From Streptococcus sp. UBA6071 (GTDB taxonomy: Bacteria; Bacillota; Bacilli; Lactobacillales; Streptococcaceae), in the NCBI GenBank assembly GCA_002436115.1, contig DIXV01000064.1:2352-9740 (forward strand): a stretch of DNA of 7,389 nucleotides, read 5' to 3'. Both the position numbers and the translations under genes were made by a program. The notes below the pieces were generated by a model. It was given only the letters and a program-made list of their open reading frames with translations, was not told where the DNA came from and did not search any database. Within the stretch, counting starts at the first letter, position 1. Each line of letters opens with the position of its first letter. This document shows positions 1 to 6,184 of this stretch, piece by piece.

Positions 1-1109
1 TTGTCTTTAGTCACTTCAAAAACTTCTGGAAACTGCGTTTTTATGTCCTTTGTCAAAGGATTAGTCAATTGAATGTGATTTTCTAAACGTGTTTGTAAGG
101 GAATCATATGGGCGATAAGACCGTTAAGTAAATAACTATCTGTTTCGATTTGAATACCTGTACGTTGGGAAATCGTTTTAAGACAATCCTTTAAGTGCTG
201 ACTAAGTTCTGTCTCTGGAAGCCCTGCTATTGAGAGGTTTTTGACCGAATTTTTCACTTTTAAATGAAGGGCAATATAATTAGCTTCATCCAAAGGGAAC
301 GTAATCTGATAAGCTCCTTCAACACGTTTTAGCATACGAAGAGCAACAGCATACTCTCGAGATTGTTGAATGTCTTCTGCAAGCGTTAAGGAATCAATGG
401 GATAACCCGACCTCATTCGCTGAATCATCAATGCAAGATGGATTACCAAGTTGTGTATAGCGAAGTCTGATAAGTGGAGTTTAGCATCACGACACTCATC
501 TAAGACAATACTCGTCAACTCAGCAAAATTGATGTTCCCTATAAAATGAGTTGCAACCATTGAAAACAGGGACTCTTTAAAGCTATCTGCAAAAAAGTAA
601 TCCATGATAAAGCGTCTCATATCAGCTTCTTTTCCATCAATATGTAATCCCTTTTTATCGCTGATTACTGTTAATTGAAAGGGGGCCACTAATTTACGTA
701 TTTCTGCAAGTGTATTAGTAAGGGTTGTCTTACTAATATAAAGCTCATTTGCTAAATCTAACAAGCGTGGCCTTTCCTCCTCAAATATGAGTTTATTGAG
801 AATATAATGCTGACGGTCTTCAGATGCCTCAACGTATGAGATATCATTGTAAGATTTCTTTGAAGAGAGCAATTCCTGCCAAAACACTTGAAACTCCAGC
901 TCGTGATTGACTTTCAAACAATAGCCTTGTCCCTGTTTTGATGTGATTGATGCCCCATAGTGCCTAATAGTATCTCCTAGCAGTTGTAAGTATTTTCTTG
1001 CGGTCCGATCACTAACTCCAATTTCTTTTGCGATGTCATTACTTGGAATGTATTGATTTTTATGGTTCAAGAGAAATGTCATTAATTCTATTTCTTTTTT
1101 AGATAACAC
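1..1109 (-). CDS. PRD-domain PTS-responsive transcriptional regulator (LicR/ManR/BglG-related), partial
   Basis: The frame stays open for 369 codons from a GTG at 1109 and runs off the left edge, so only the N-terminal part is present. An AAAGGAAG ribosome binding site 7 nt upstream of the GTG decides the start. Visible domains: an N-terminal HTH (about residues 4-60, recognition region around IPSNDIAKEIGVSDRTARKY at 21-40); a second, Mga-type HTH (about 100-160, with LLDLANELYISKTTLTNTL at 116-134); PRD1 (about 185-290) with candidate phosphorylatable histidines H219/H224 and H282; and the start of PRD2 (from about 300) with H334 in AHMIPLQTRL. Two HTHs plus two PRDs is the layout of LicR/ManR/MtlR-type activators, which normally continue into EIIB-like and EIIA-like domains; these would lie beyond the edge. 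Family members switch activity through PTS phosphorylation of PRD histidines and usually control the adjacent sugar operon, so the GH1/mupG pair is the likely target (inference). Confidence 0.88.
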   Translation of the reverse strand, partial: MLSKKEIELMTFLLNHKNQYIPSNDIAKEIGVSDRTARKYLQLLGDTIRHYGASITSKQGQGYCLKVNHELEFQVFWQELLSSKKSYNDISYVEASEDRQHYILNKLIFEEERPRLLDLANELYISKTTLTNTLAEIRKLVAPFQLTVISDKKGLHIDGKEADMRRFIMDYFFADSFKESLFSMVATHFIGNINFAELTSIVLDECRDAKLHLSDFAIHNLVIHLALMIQRMRSGYPIDSLTLAEDIQQSREYAVALRMLKRVEGAYQITFPLDEANYIALHLKVKNSVKNLSIAGLPETELSQHLKDCLKTISQRTGIQIETDSYLLNGLIAHMIPLQTRLENHIQLTNPLTKDIKTQFPEVFEVTKD

Positions 1110-1116
1110 CTATCAA

Positions 1117-1124
1117 CTTCCTTT
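1117..1124 (-). promoter_or_regulatory. Ribosome binding site fixing the GTG start of the regulator
   Basis: AAAGGAAG lies 7 nt upstream of GTG at 1107-1109. The reading frame has no ATG near the expected N-terminus before codon 10, and the GTG start gives the normal beginning of the N-terminal HTH domain, so GTG is preferred. Confidence 0.7.
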
Positions 1125-1154
1125 CTTATTGCCATCACGTTGCCTTATACCCTT

Positions 1155-1163
1155 ATTCTATCA
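1155..1163 (-). promoter_or_regulatory. Possible extended -10 promoter for the regulator gene
   Basis: In the 111-base gap between the mupG stop and the regulator start, the minus strand reads TGATAGAAT, an extended -10 element (TGnTAnnnT), about 45 nt upstream of the GTG. I see no good -35 hexamer at the right distance, which extended -10 promoters can lack. The gap has no convincing terminator, so readthrough from the GH1/mupG operon is equally possible. Confidence 0.3.
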
Positions 1164-1220
1164 GAAAACTTCTCTTGCGAAGCCCACACTTTTTCCCTAT
1201 TGATAAAGAAGTTTCTTATC

Positions 1221-2315
1221 TTACGATTTAAGCGCCAGTTTAAAGGATTGCCAAGGCTTAAGATAATCTAGGAGGTCAAGTTCATTGTCAGCAATTTGCC
1301 CAACGATATTTGATTTCCCCGTCAAGGTAAAGGGTTTCAGAGCAATTTGAAGTTCTCCCTTATACCGTGTATAACGGTCGTTATCAATGATAACGCTTCC
1401 TCTTGTCACTTGCTTACTTTGCTCATCTCTTGGAAGAACACGCTCCTCCCGATAGACCAGTCTAGGCATTGTCGAGCGAATAAGGTAATCTGAGATATCT
1501 CCACGGTAAACATGCTCATGCGATATAATTTTACGTTCAATCGCTGTTAAATGTTCAATAGGGTGAACCGTCAATGTCAGATCCTTTGTATTCAAGACAG
1601 TAGCACAGGGTGCTAATTCTTCTTCAGTCATAAACTGATTGGAAATAAGAACATTATCAATCGTCCCAATTGCCTTCATAAATTTAACCTGATCCAGAAG
1701 CGGTAAATGCCGATGATCTTCTAAGGTTGGTAGACCTTCAGATAAAGGCCACGGCCCTTCACTTGCTGTTTGAGCACTAACAAAGGCAGCTGTTTCAATC
1801 CCATTGTCATGATAAAGAGAGGACATCTTGAGAAAATGTTTAACAGATAAACCCGTAAACTCGTGTGGGTAAAAATTATGACAAGCAATGAGATGCTCCT
1901 TTTGGCAATCTTGCTCAAGTAAACGCACCAAGAGCTTGTCATCAGTACTCATATTGAGTTCAATTTTGATTCCATGAGGGTTATGAGTCAAGGAAACGAT
2001 ATCTTCTATTGGCAAAGCTTCATCAAGTCGAATGCCAGATAGTCCAAATTCATAGGCCTTCAAAATAACCTGATCTTCCCAACCAGCGGATGCGATAAAG
2101 CGTGGGCTAATATCTGCTATCACTTTGATGTCAAGTTGCCTAGCATAGGCAATAATCTCTTTGTACTTATCAAAATGTTTTGTATCTTCTGAATCTAGTT
2201 GTAACAAGCTCATGAAAAGACGTTTGGCACCATGTCTTTTCATCATTTGCATATAGTTTTTTGTATTTTCCAGTGAACTATGTTCTGGATAAAGCGAAAA
2301 TCCTAGTTTAGTCAT
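1221..2315 (-). CDS. mupG: DUF871 / GH170 family protein, MupG-like 6-phospho-N-acetylmuramidase
   Basis: This cytoplasmic protein of 364 aa, with no signal peptide, matches the DUF871 family, whose characterised member is Staphylococcus aureus MupG (CAZy GH170). MupG cleaves MurNAc-6-phosphate-GlcNAc, a PTS-imported cell-wall disaccharide. Recognisable parts are an N-terminal TIM-barrel region (LGFSLYP at 4-10, ADISPRF at 67-73, GIRLDEA at 94-100, ACHNFYPHEFTGLS at 144-157, GPWPLSEGLPTLEDHR at 187-202) and a C-terminal cyclophilin-like domain (about 265-364, with VYRGDISDYLIRST, RGSVIIDNDRYTRYKGEL and LLDYLKPW). Length is close to the family norm of about 350-360. The ATG at 2315 is preceded by AAAGGAGA at good spacing. 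Only 12 nt separate it from the GH1 stop, and its binding site abuts that stop, so the two genes are co-transcribed and probably coupled. The family is certain; the substrate is less so, because no MurNAc-6P etherase (murQ) or MurNAc PTS is visible, and another 6-phospho-disaccharide is possible. Confidence 0.87.
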   Translation of the reverse strand: MTKLGFSLYPEHSSLENTKNYMQMMKRHGAKRLFMSLLQLDSEDTKHFDKYKEIIAYARQLDIKVIADISPRFIASAGWEDQVILKAYEFGLSGIRLDEALPIEDIVSLTHNPHGIKIELNMSTDDKLLVRLLEQDCQKEHLIACHNFYPHEFTGLSVKHFLKMSSLYHDNGIETAAFVSAQTASEGPWPLSEGLPTLEDHRHLPLLDQVKFMKAIGTIDNVLISNQFMTEEELAPCATVLNTKDLTLTVHPIEHLTAIERKIISHEHVYRGDISDYLIRSTMPRLVYREERVLPRDEQSKQVTRGSVIIDNDRYTRYKGELQIALKPFTLTGKSNIVGQIADNELDLLDYLKPWQSFKLALKS

Positions 2316-2327
2316 GTCTGTTCTCCT

Positions 2328-3728
2328 TTATTTGTCAAAACCATTTGTTTGGCTTAGTTCCTTAAACCAGTAACCTGATTTCTTAATGATTCGTTCTTGT
2401 GTTTCTAACTGGAGTTCCACCAAGCCATATCGGTTTTTATAGGCATTTAACCATGACCAACAGTCAATAAAGGTCCACAGCATATAACCCTTACAATTCG
2501 CCCCTTCCTCAATTGCCTGGTGGAGGGCTATCAGATGATCTTTGATAAAAGCAATACGATAGTCATCTTGTATGAAACCATTTTCTCTAAACTGCTCTTC
2601 TCCTTCTACACCCATGCCGTTTTCTGTTACAAGCCATTCAATGTTACCATAGTCCTTCTTGATTAACAGTGCAATATCATAAATCCCTTCTTCATAAATT
2701 TCCCAACCACGATGAGGATTTATTTTTTTTCCTGGCATATCATAGGGTTCAGCATAGTAGTCTAAGGTAAAAGAGGCATCATCTTTGGGCTTAGCCTTGG
2801 GGCTCTGAACACGTAAAGGTTGGTAGTAGTTTACTCCTAAAAAATCAACCCTATGCTCCTTAATAATAGCTAGCTCTTCCTGACTGTAGTCAGGTAATAG
2901 GCCATGCTTTTCAAGTATATGAACGAGCTCTTTTGGATAAACCCCTAATACAGATGGGTCTAAGAAGCTTTTTGTCTGAAAAAGTTCAGCAATTCTAGCC
3001 GCTTTAAGATCTTCTGGGGTTTGACTTCTGGGGTAAGCAGGTGTCAAATTGAGCACGATACTAATTTTATCCGCTGGGTTCACCTCATGACAAGCCTTGA
3101 CCGCGAGACTACTTGCTAACTGTGTGTTATAAGCTACTTGGACTGCTACCTTAGCATCCACTTTACAGGGATAGTGTAAATGATTCAGATAACCGCACTC
3201 CACTGGAACAATAGGTTCATTAAAGGTTATCCAACTATCTACTAAATCCCCAAAGGTTTCGAAACAGATACGAGCATAACGTTCATATGCCCAAACCGTT
3301 TCTTTATTCTCCCACCCTCCTTTCGCTTGCAGAACATAGGGAAGATCGAAATGATATAAATTGACCAGTAGCTTAATGCCTTTTTCTCTAATTTTCTTAA
3401 AAACATCTCGATAAAAGGCAACTGCTTTGGGATTCACTTCACCTTTCCCATCTGGAATCAACCTAGACCATTGAATAGACGATCGGAATATCGTGTGACC
3501 TGTTGCCACTAAAAGTGCTAGATCCTCTTGATAATTTTGATAAAAGGTTGAGGTTATTTCTGGTCCAACTTGATTATGAAATTTTTCTGGAGCAATACTA
3601 AACCAATAGTCCCAGTTATTCATCCCCTTGCCATCTCCATCCACTCGCCCTTCGCTTTGAGGTCCAGATGTTGATGTTCCCCATAGGAATCCCTCAGGAA
3701 ACTGGTAATGTTTTGTGTCATTTGCCAT
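2328..3728 (-). CDS. Glycoside hydrolase family 1, 6-phospho-beta-glucosidase type
   Basis: The 466-aa product has typical GH1 length and no signal peptide. It would hydrolyse PTS-imported 6-phospho-beta-glycosides in the cytoplasm. The N-terminal signature begins FPEGFLWGTSTSGPQSEG (10-27), giving sugar-binding Q24; HFDLP at 126-130 is the usual HWDLP position. The acid/base is E171 in TFNEP and the nucleophile is E369 in VTENG. Near the C-terminus, WSWLNAYKNRYG (424-435) is the loop that in phospho-enzymes of the LacG type holds Ser, Lys and Tyr for the 6-phosphate. Here S425 and Y434 are present, but the lysine sits one place early (K431, with N432 at the usual position). Phospho-glycoside specificity is therefore likely but slightly atypical. 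The ATG at 3728 has a weak AGGG site 7 nt upstream. It is first in an operon with mupG and driven by the cre-overlapped promoter just upstream. The exact aglycone or disaccharide cannot be read from sequence. Confidence 0.92.
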   Translation of the reverse strand: MANDTKHYQFPEGFLWGTSTSGPQSEGRVDGDGKGMNNWDYWFSIAPEKFHNQVGPEITSTFYQNYQEDLALLVATGHTIFRSSIQWSRLIPDGKGEVNPKAVAFYRDVFKKIREKGIKLLVNLYHFDLPYVLQAKGGWENKETVWAYERYARICFETFGDLVDSWITFNEPIVPVECGYLNHLHYPCKVDAKVAVQVAYNTQLASSLAVKACHEVNPADKISIVLNLTPAYPRSQTPEDLKAARIAELFQTKSFLDPSVLGVYPKELVHILEKHGLLPDYSQEELAIIKEHRVDFLGVNYYQPLRVQSPKAKPKDDASFTLDYYAEPYDMPGKKINPHRGWEIYEEGIYDIALLIKKDYGNIEWLVTENGMGVEGEEQFRENGFIQDDYRIAFIKDHLIALHQAIEEGANCKGYMLWTFIDCWSWLNAYKNRYGLVELQLETQERIIKKSGYWFKELSQTNGFDK

Positions 3729-3762
3729 TTAAAAGCCCTGCTTTCCATTCATTCTTACTGTC

Positions 3763-3791
3763 ATTATAAAAAAACACAGGCAAAATGTAAA
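3763..3791 (-). promoter_or_regulatory. Sigma-A promoter of the GH1-mupG operon
   Basis: On the minus strand, -35 TTTACA (3786-3791) and a perfect -10 TATAAT (3763-3768) are separated by exactly 17 nt. The predicted start near 3756 gives a leader of about 28 nt before the GH1 ATG at 3728. This is the strongest promoter-like sequence in the window. Confidence 0.8.
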
Positions 3792-3799
3792 CGTATTCA
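3786..3799. promoter_or_regulatory. Catabolite-responsive element (cre), CcpA operator overlapping the -35 box
   Basis: The plus-strand sequence TGTAAACGTATTCA fits the Gram-positive cre consensus WTGNAANCGNWWNCA, with an A just before it, and differs at one position from the stricter TGWAANCGNTNWCA. It covers the whole -35 hexamer of the GH1 promoter, a position where CcpA with HPr-Ser-P would block polymerase, so glucose repression of the phospho-glycosidase operon is expected. Consensus match and location are seen; binding is inferred. Confidence 0.72.
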
Positions 3800-3841
3800 G
3801 ATGCGTGCTTTTTCCGTATCAAAGTGGAAATCTCTTAACCA

Positions 3842-4020
3842 CTACCTCTCTAAAGCACGTTGGACTAAGGATTCCTCATCATCCTTCACTAAAAGTTCAG
3901 CTTCTTGGATTATCAAAAAAACAGGCTCGCCATAAGACGATAACCTGACTTTTTATGCTGTGAGATAGTGGCAAAGTCACTCTCTGATCAGCCTTTCTTA
4001 ATGGATGGTAAACTAATCAT
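3842..4020 (-). pseudogene. Decayed small gene, faintly Phd/YefM antitoxin-like
   Basis: From ATG at 4020 the frame reads MISLPSIKKG, hits TGA at 3988-3990, then continues in the same frame as SESDFATISQHKK. A one-base shift at the A5 run near 3950 then gives VRLSSYGEPVFLIIQEAELL followed by an acidic tail ending ALER and TAG at 3842-3844. Amino-acid-like coherence across three segments separated by one stop and one frameshift suggests a dead gene of about 59 codons. The core pattern (charged, beta-rich SSYGEPVFLI followed by an acidic helix) resembles Phd/YefM-type antitoxins, but this is recall of a pattern, not an alignment. No toxin partner was recognised. It ends about 50 nt upstream of the GH1 promoter. 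Confidence 0.35.
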
Positions 4021-4132
4021 TGCTTTTTTCCGCTCTTATTGATAAAAATAGGTTTCTGATTCTAATGTAAGCATAGAATTCTTCTATCCTTGCACAATTT
4101 TAGTCGTTTTCCTAAAAATAATGCCTAAAAAA

Positions 4133-4367
4133 TTACCTATCTTTTGTATGGCGTTCGCCTAATTGATAATCATCTTTATTTTGGAACATATATTCAGAAG
4201 GTGTTCCTCAATATCTTTACAGGATACTTTTTGCAATTGAATATCTAAGTCAGACTCATTTTCCTTGACATGTTTTAATGCCGGTATCAAAACCTGTAAA
4301 TCAAGTATTGAAGTGTAGGCTAATTTCAAACTTGCATAACAGATTTTAAGAATAATGGTTCTGACAT
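4133..4367 (-). pseudogene. Frameshifted small gene remnant of unknown function
   Basis: A strong TAAGGAGG ribosome binding site (4373-4380) stands 5 nt before ATG at 4365-4367, but that frame stops after 13 codons. A frame shifted by one base stays open, reading IILKICYASLKLAYTSILDL and on through NESDLDIQLQKVSCKDIEEH. A second shift near 4200 gives SEYMFQNKDDYQLGERHTKDR-like coding ending at TAA 4133-4135; without that shift the frame stops at 4159. A good start signal followed by coherent peptide in shifted frames indicates a recently broken gene of about 75-78 codons. I recognise no family. It begins just beyond the terminator of the aldolase operon and has no obvious promoter of its own. 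Confidence 0.35.
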
Positions 4368-4379
4368 GATATCCTCCTT

Positions 4380-4407
4380 ATAAAAAGAGGCTTCTGCCTC
4401 TTTTTAT
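4380..4407. terminator. Rho-independent terminator, bidirectional
   Basis: A perfect 12-bp stem (ATAAAAAGAGGC / GCCTCTTTTTAT) encloses a 4-nt loop. The arms themselves supply an A-run on one side and a T-run on the other, so it can work in both directions. On the minus strand it begins 6 nt after the stop codon of the second aldolase and ends the PTS-aldolase operon. Nothing intact reads towards it from the left. Confidence 0.9.
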
Positions 4408-4413
4408 AGCATT

Positions 4414-5307
4414 TTAAAGAAATTCTGCTCTCCAAGGAGAAACTCCTTTATACAAATCTGCTTTCCCAACAGAATTAAATAAACTGTTTTTATGATGAAC
4501 AACTTTTTTCGCTTCTTCAATACATGCTGGGAATAGATTGTTTGGATCCCAACCTTCTTGTTCAGACAAGATTTCTCTTGCCTTCTTAAAGAATGCATAC
4601 TTGTAATCTGAAGAAATATTTACTTTCGCAATACCATTCTCTACTGCTTCAGCAATTTGTTCATCTGGATTTGAAGACCCACCATGCAGAACAAGAGGAA
4701 TATCAGTTGTATCAACAATATCTTTTAGGATATCAATCCGAATTTTTGGCTCAACATCAGATGGATAAATACCGTGTGCAGTTCCAATACCAATTGCAAG
4801 TGTATCAACTCCTGTTTCCTCTACAAACTTCTTAGCATCAGCAGGATCAGTATAGATACCTTCTTGCACATGTCCTTCAATAGTTGTTCCTGTACTACCA
4901 ATAGTCCCTAATTCACCTTCTACACTTACTCCAACTCTATGACAAATCTCAACAGTCTTACGAGAAATTTCTACATTTTCATCCCAAGGCAAGAGAGAAC
5001 CATCAATCATCACAGAACTAAATCCGTTATGAATAGCACGTACAACACTGTCTATACTGTCACCATGATCCAAGTGTAGAACAAATGGAACCGGACTGTT
5101 TTTGATGCGTTGCAAAATATAGGCGAAGAAATCATCTTTACAATATGCAACTTCTGTTGGGTGGACTTCAATAATTGCAGGAGCCTTATCAGCTTCGCAT
5201 TGTTCAACAACAATACGCACTAATTCTAGGTTGGAGATATTGTACGCTCCAACAGCAAATTTATTCTTTCTAGCAACTTCTAGCAATTGACTCATGTTTA
5301 ATAACAT
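4414..5307 (-). CDS. Class II ketose-1,6-bisphosphate aldolase (second of a tandem pair)
   Basis: This zinc-dependent aldolase of 297 aa would split a ketose 1,6-bisphosphate (fructose- or tagatose-type) into dihydroxyacetone phosphate and glyceraldehyde 3-phosphate. Starting at ATG 5307, the expected residues are present: catalytic D80 and zinc ligand H81 in LHLDHGDS, E130/E132 in VEGELG, zinc ligands H178 (GTAHGIYP) and H208 (LVLHGGSSNPDE), and the phosphate/K+ loop NISSD at 230-234. The start is set by GAGGAA (5312-5317) 4 nt before the ATG; a longer TTG-initiated version from 5352 would add 15 residues unlike the family. The C-terminal tail after about 250 (WDPNNLFPACIEEAKKVV and a Lys/Ser-rich end) is longer than in the partner. 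Its first 38 bases overlap the end of the upstream aldolase, so translation is probably coupled. Fructose and tagatose substrates cannot be told apart from sequence alone. Confidence 0.9.
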   Translation of the reverse strand: MLLNMSQLLEVARKNKFAVGAYNISNLELVRIVVEQCEADKAPAIIEVHPTEVAYCKDDFFAYILQRIKNSPVPFVLHLDHGDSIDSVVRAIHNGFSSVMIDGSLLPWDENVEISRKTVEICHRVGVSVEGELGTIGSTGTTIEGHVQEGIYTDPADAKKFVEETGVDTLAIGIGTAHGIYPSDVEPKIRIDILKDIVDTTDIPLVLHGGSSNPDEQIAEAVENGIAKVNISSDYKYAFFKKAREILSEQEGWDPNNLFPACIEEAKKVVHHKNSLFNSVGKADLYKGVSPWRAEFL

Positions 5308-6172
5308 ATTCTTCCTCTTTTCTAATAACTGATTTTTGTTCTGAACCTGCAATACGGATATATTGTTTTACAAGTTCTTTTCCAGCAGAAATTGTGTGAT
5401 GGATTAGAACTGGATAATCACTTATATCAGTGATAGCATCTTTTAGATATTCATATTGACTTTTCATAAAGTCTGAACCAACATTAATTTTAGCAATTCC
5501 AAGGGCAACTGATTTTTTTATTGCCGCAACTCCTGCGCCTGAACCTCCATGCAAAACGAGAGGTACTTGAGTCGCTTCAGCAATAGTTTTGACTATATCA
5601 TATTGAAATTCTGGAGTATAGTCTTCAGGATAGTCACCATGTGATGATCCATATGAGATTGCTAGACAGTCTACGCCTGTCTCTTTGATAAATCGAATAG
5701 CTTCGTCTGGCTTGGTAAACATATCTTGGTTCGTCCATGCATCTCCGCTAACAGCTCCCATGCTCCCTACTTCAGCTTCAACGCTAATGCCAAGAGAATG
5801 AGCATGATTAACAATAGCTTTTGTTCGCTTGATATTTGTATCTAAATCAAACATGGATGAATCGGCCATTACACTTGAGAAACCATTGGAAATGCATTTT
5901 TTTAAGTGTTCCATATCCTGACCATGGTCTAAATTGATAGCAACTTCCACATTACTATCTTGGGCCATCCGAATAATCCCACTTGTCACATACTGACAAT
6001 CTAAGTGTGTCAACAAATGTTCTTGTAATAAATCAATTATGATAGGAGCATGTAATTCCTCTGCTGCTTCAATAACAGCTTTTGCTGTTTCTAGATTAAA
6101 ACAGTTGATTGCTAAGATTCCATATTTTCCTAGCCTTGCACGCTCCAACATGTAATGCATTGGTACATACAT
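5270..6172 (-). CDS. Class II ketose-1,6-bisphosphate aldolase (first of a tandem pair), GatY/KbaY-like
   Basis: The product is 300 aa from ATG 6172. Class II signatures are complete: D82-H83 in NLDHGQD, E132/E134 in VEAEVGSMG, H178 in YGSSHGDYP, H208 in LVLHGGSGAG, and NVGSD at 230-234. The D82/H83/H208 spacing closely follows the E. coli tagatose-bisphosphate aldolases (KbaY/GatY), so a tagatose- or other ketose-bisphosphate is a reasonable substrate. An upstream TTG at 6178 in the same frame is rejected because it touches the AGGAGG site (6179-6184), whereas ATG 6172 lies 6 nt from it. That site overlaps the EIIC stop, giving tight coupling. The protein clearly diverges from its neighbour, so the pair is not a recent duplication. 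It carries about 20 residues beyond the usual family end (after IRIAGSEQKS), and those codons overlap the next gene. Confidence 0.9.
   Translation of the reverse strand: MYVPMHYMLERARLGKYGILAINCFNLETAKAVIEAAEELHAPIIIDLLQEHLLTHLDCQYVTSGIIRMAQDSNVEVAINLDHGQDMEHLKKCISNGFSSVMADSSMFDLDTNIKRTKAIVNHAHSLGISVEAEVGSMGAVSGDAWTNQDMFTKPDEAIRFIKETGVDCLAISYGSSHGDYPEDYTPEFQYDIVKTIAEATQVPLVLHGGSGAGVAAIKKSVALGIAKINVGSDFMKSQYEYLKDAITDISDYPVLIHHTISAGKELVKQYIRIAGSEQKSVIRKEEEYVIKHESIARSC
5312..5317 (-). promoter_or_regulatory. Ribosome binding site of the second aldolase, inside the first
   Basis: GAGGAA 4 nt before ATG 5305-5307 lies within the coding sequence of the upstream aldolase. It selects ATG 5307 over the in-frame TTG at 5352 and over the ATG at 5295, neither of which has a site. 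It implies reinitiation or coupled translation. Confidence 0.7.
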
Positions 6173-6178
6173 AGGCAA

Positions 6179-6184
6179 CCTCCT
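6179..6184 (-). promoter_or_regulatory. Ribosome binding site of the first aldolase, overlapping the EIIC stop
   Basis: A perfect AGGAGG overlaps the TAG of the permease gene (6183-6185) and is 6 nt upstream of ATG 6170-6172. It rules out the in-frame TTG at 6176-6178 as a start. Confidence 0.85.

Larger units (their letters stand above)
3729..4413. other. Intergenic region between two sugar operons
   Basis: This 685-base stretch holds no intact gene on either strand. From right to left it contains the bidirectional terminator, two degraded small genes on the minus strand, and the cre-overlapped promoter for GH1. A short GGCG-TT-CGCC inverted repeat lies at about 4151-4160. The plus-strand open frames here have no ribosome binding site or recognisable product and are taken as noncoding. 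Confidence 0.7.

Noticed and set aside
1202..1220. Imperfect inverted repeat (GATAAGAA ... TTCTTTATC) just after the mupG stop
   Set aside because: The stem is short and bulged, and no T-run follows, so it is not convincing as a terminator.
1721..1942. Minus-strand open frame of 73 codons inside mupG
   Set aside because: It lies wholly within the well-supported mupG gene in another frame and has no recognisable product.
3708..3935. Plus-strand open frame of 75 codons across the GH1 start and promoter
   Set aside because: It runs antisense through the GH1 promoter, cre site and a decayed gene, with low-complexity Ser/Lys content, no ribosome binding site and no family resemblance.
3961..3985. 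Imperfect hairpin around AGATAGTG ... CACTCTCT
   Set aside because: It is a short stem with a mismatch inside a decayed coding region, with no T-run and no link to a known riboswitch or operator.
4070..4097. Possible promoter TTGTGC-N16-TATGCT on the minus strand before the decayed antitoxin-like gene
   Set aside because: Both hexamers are poor and the gene it would serve is broken, so it is within chance expectation for AT-rich DNA.
4404..4598. Minus-strand open frame inside the second aldolase
   Set aside because: It is an alternate-frame shadow of the aldolase and overlaps the terminator stem.
4593..4835. Plus-strand open frame rich in Gln, Leu and Tyr
   Set aside because: It is antisense to conserved aldolase codons, and its composition is what the opposite strand of that gene gives.
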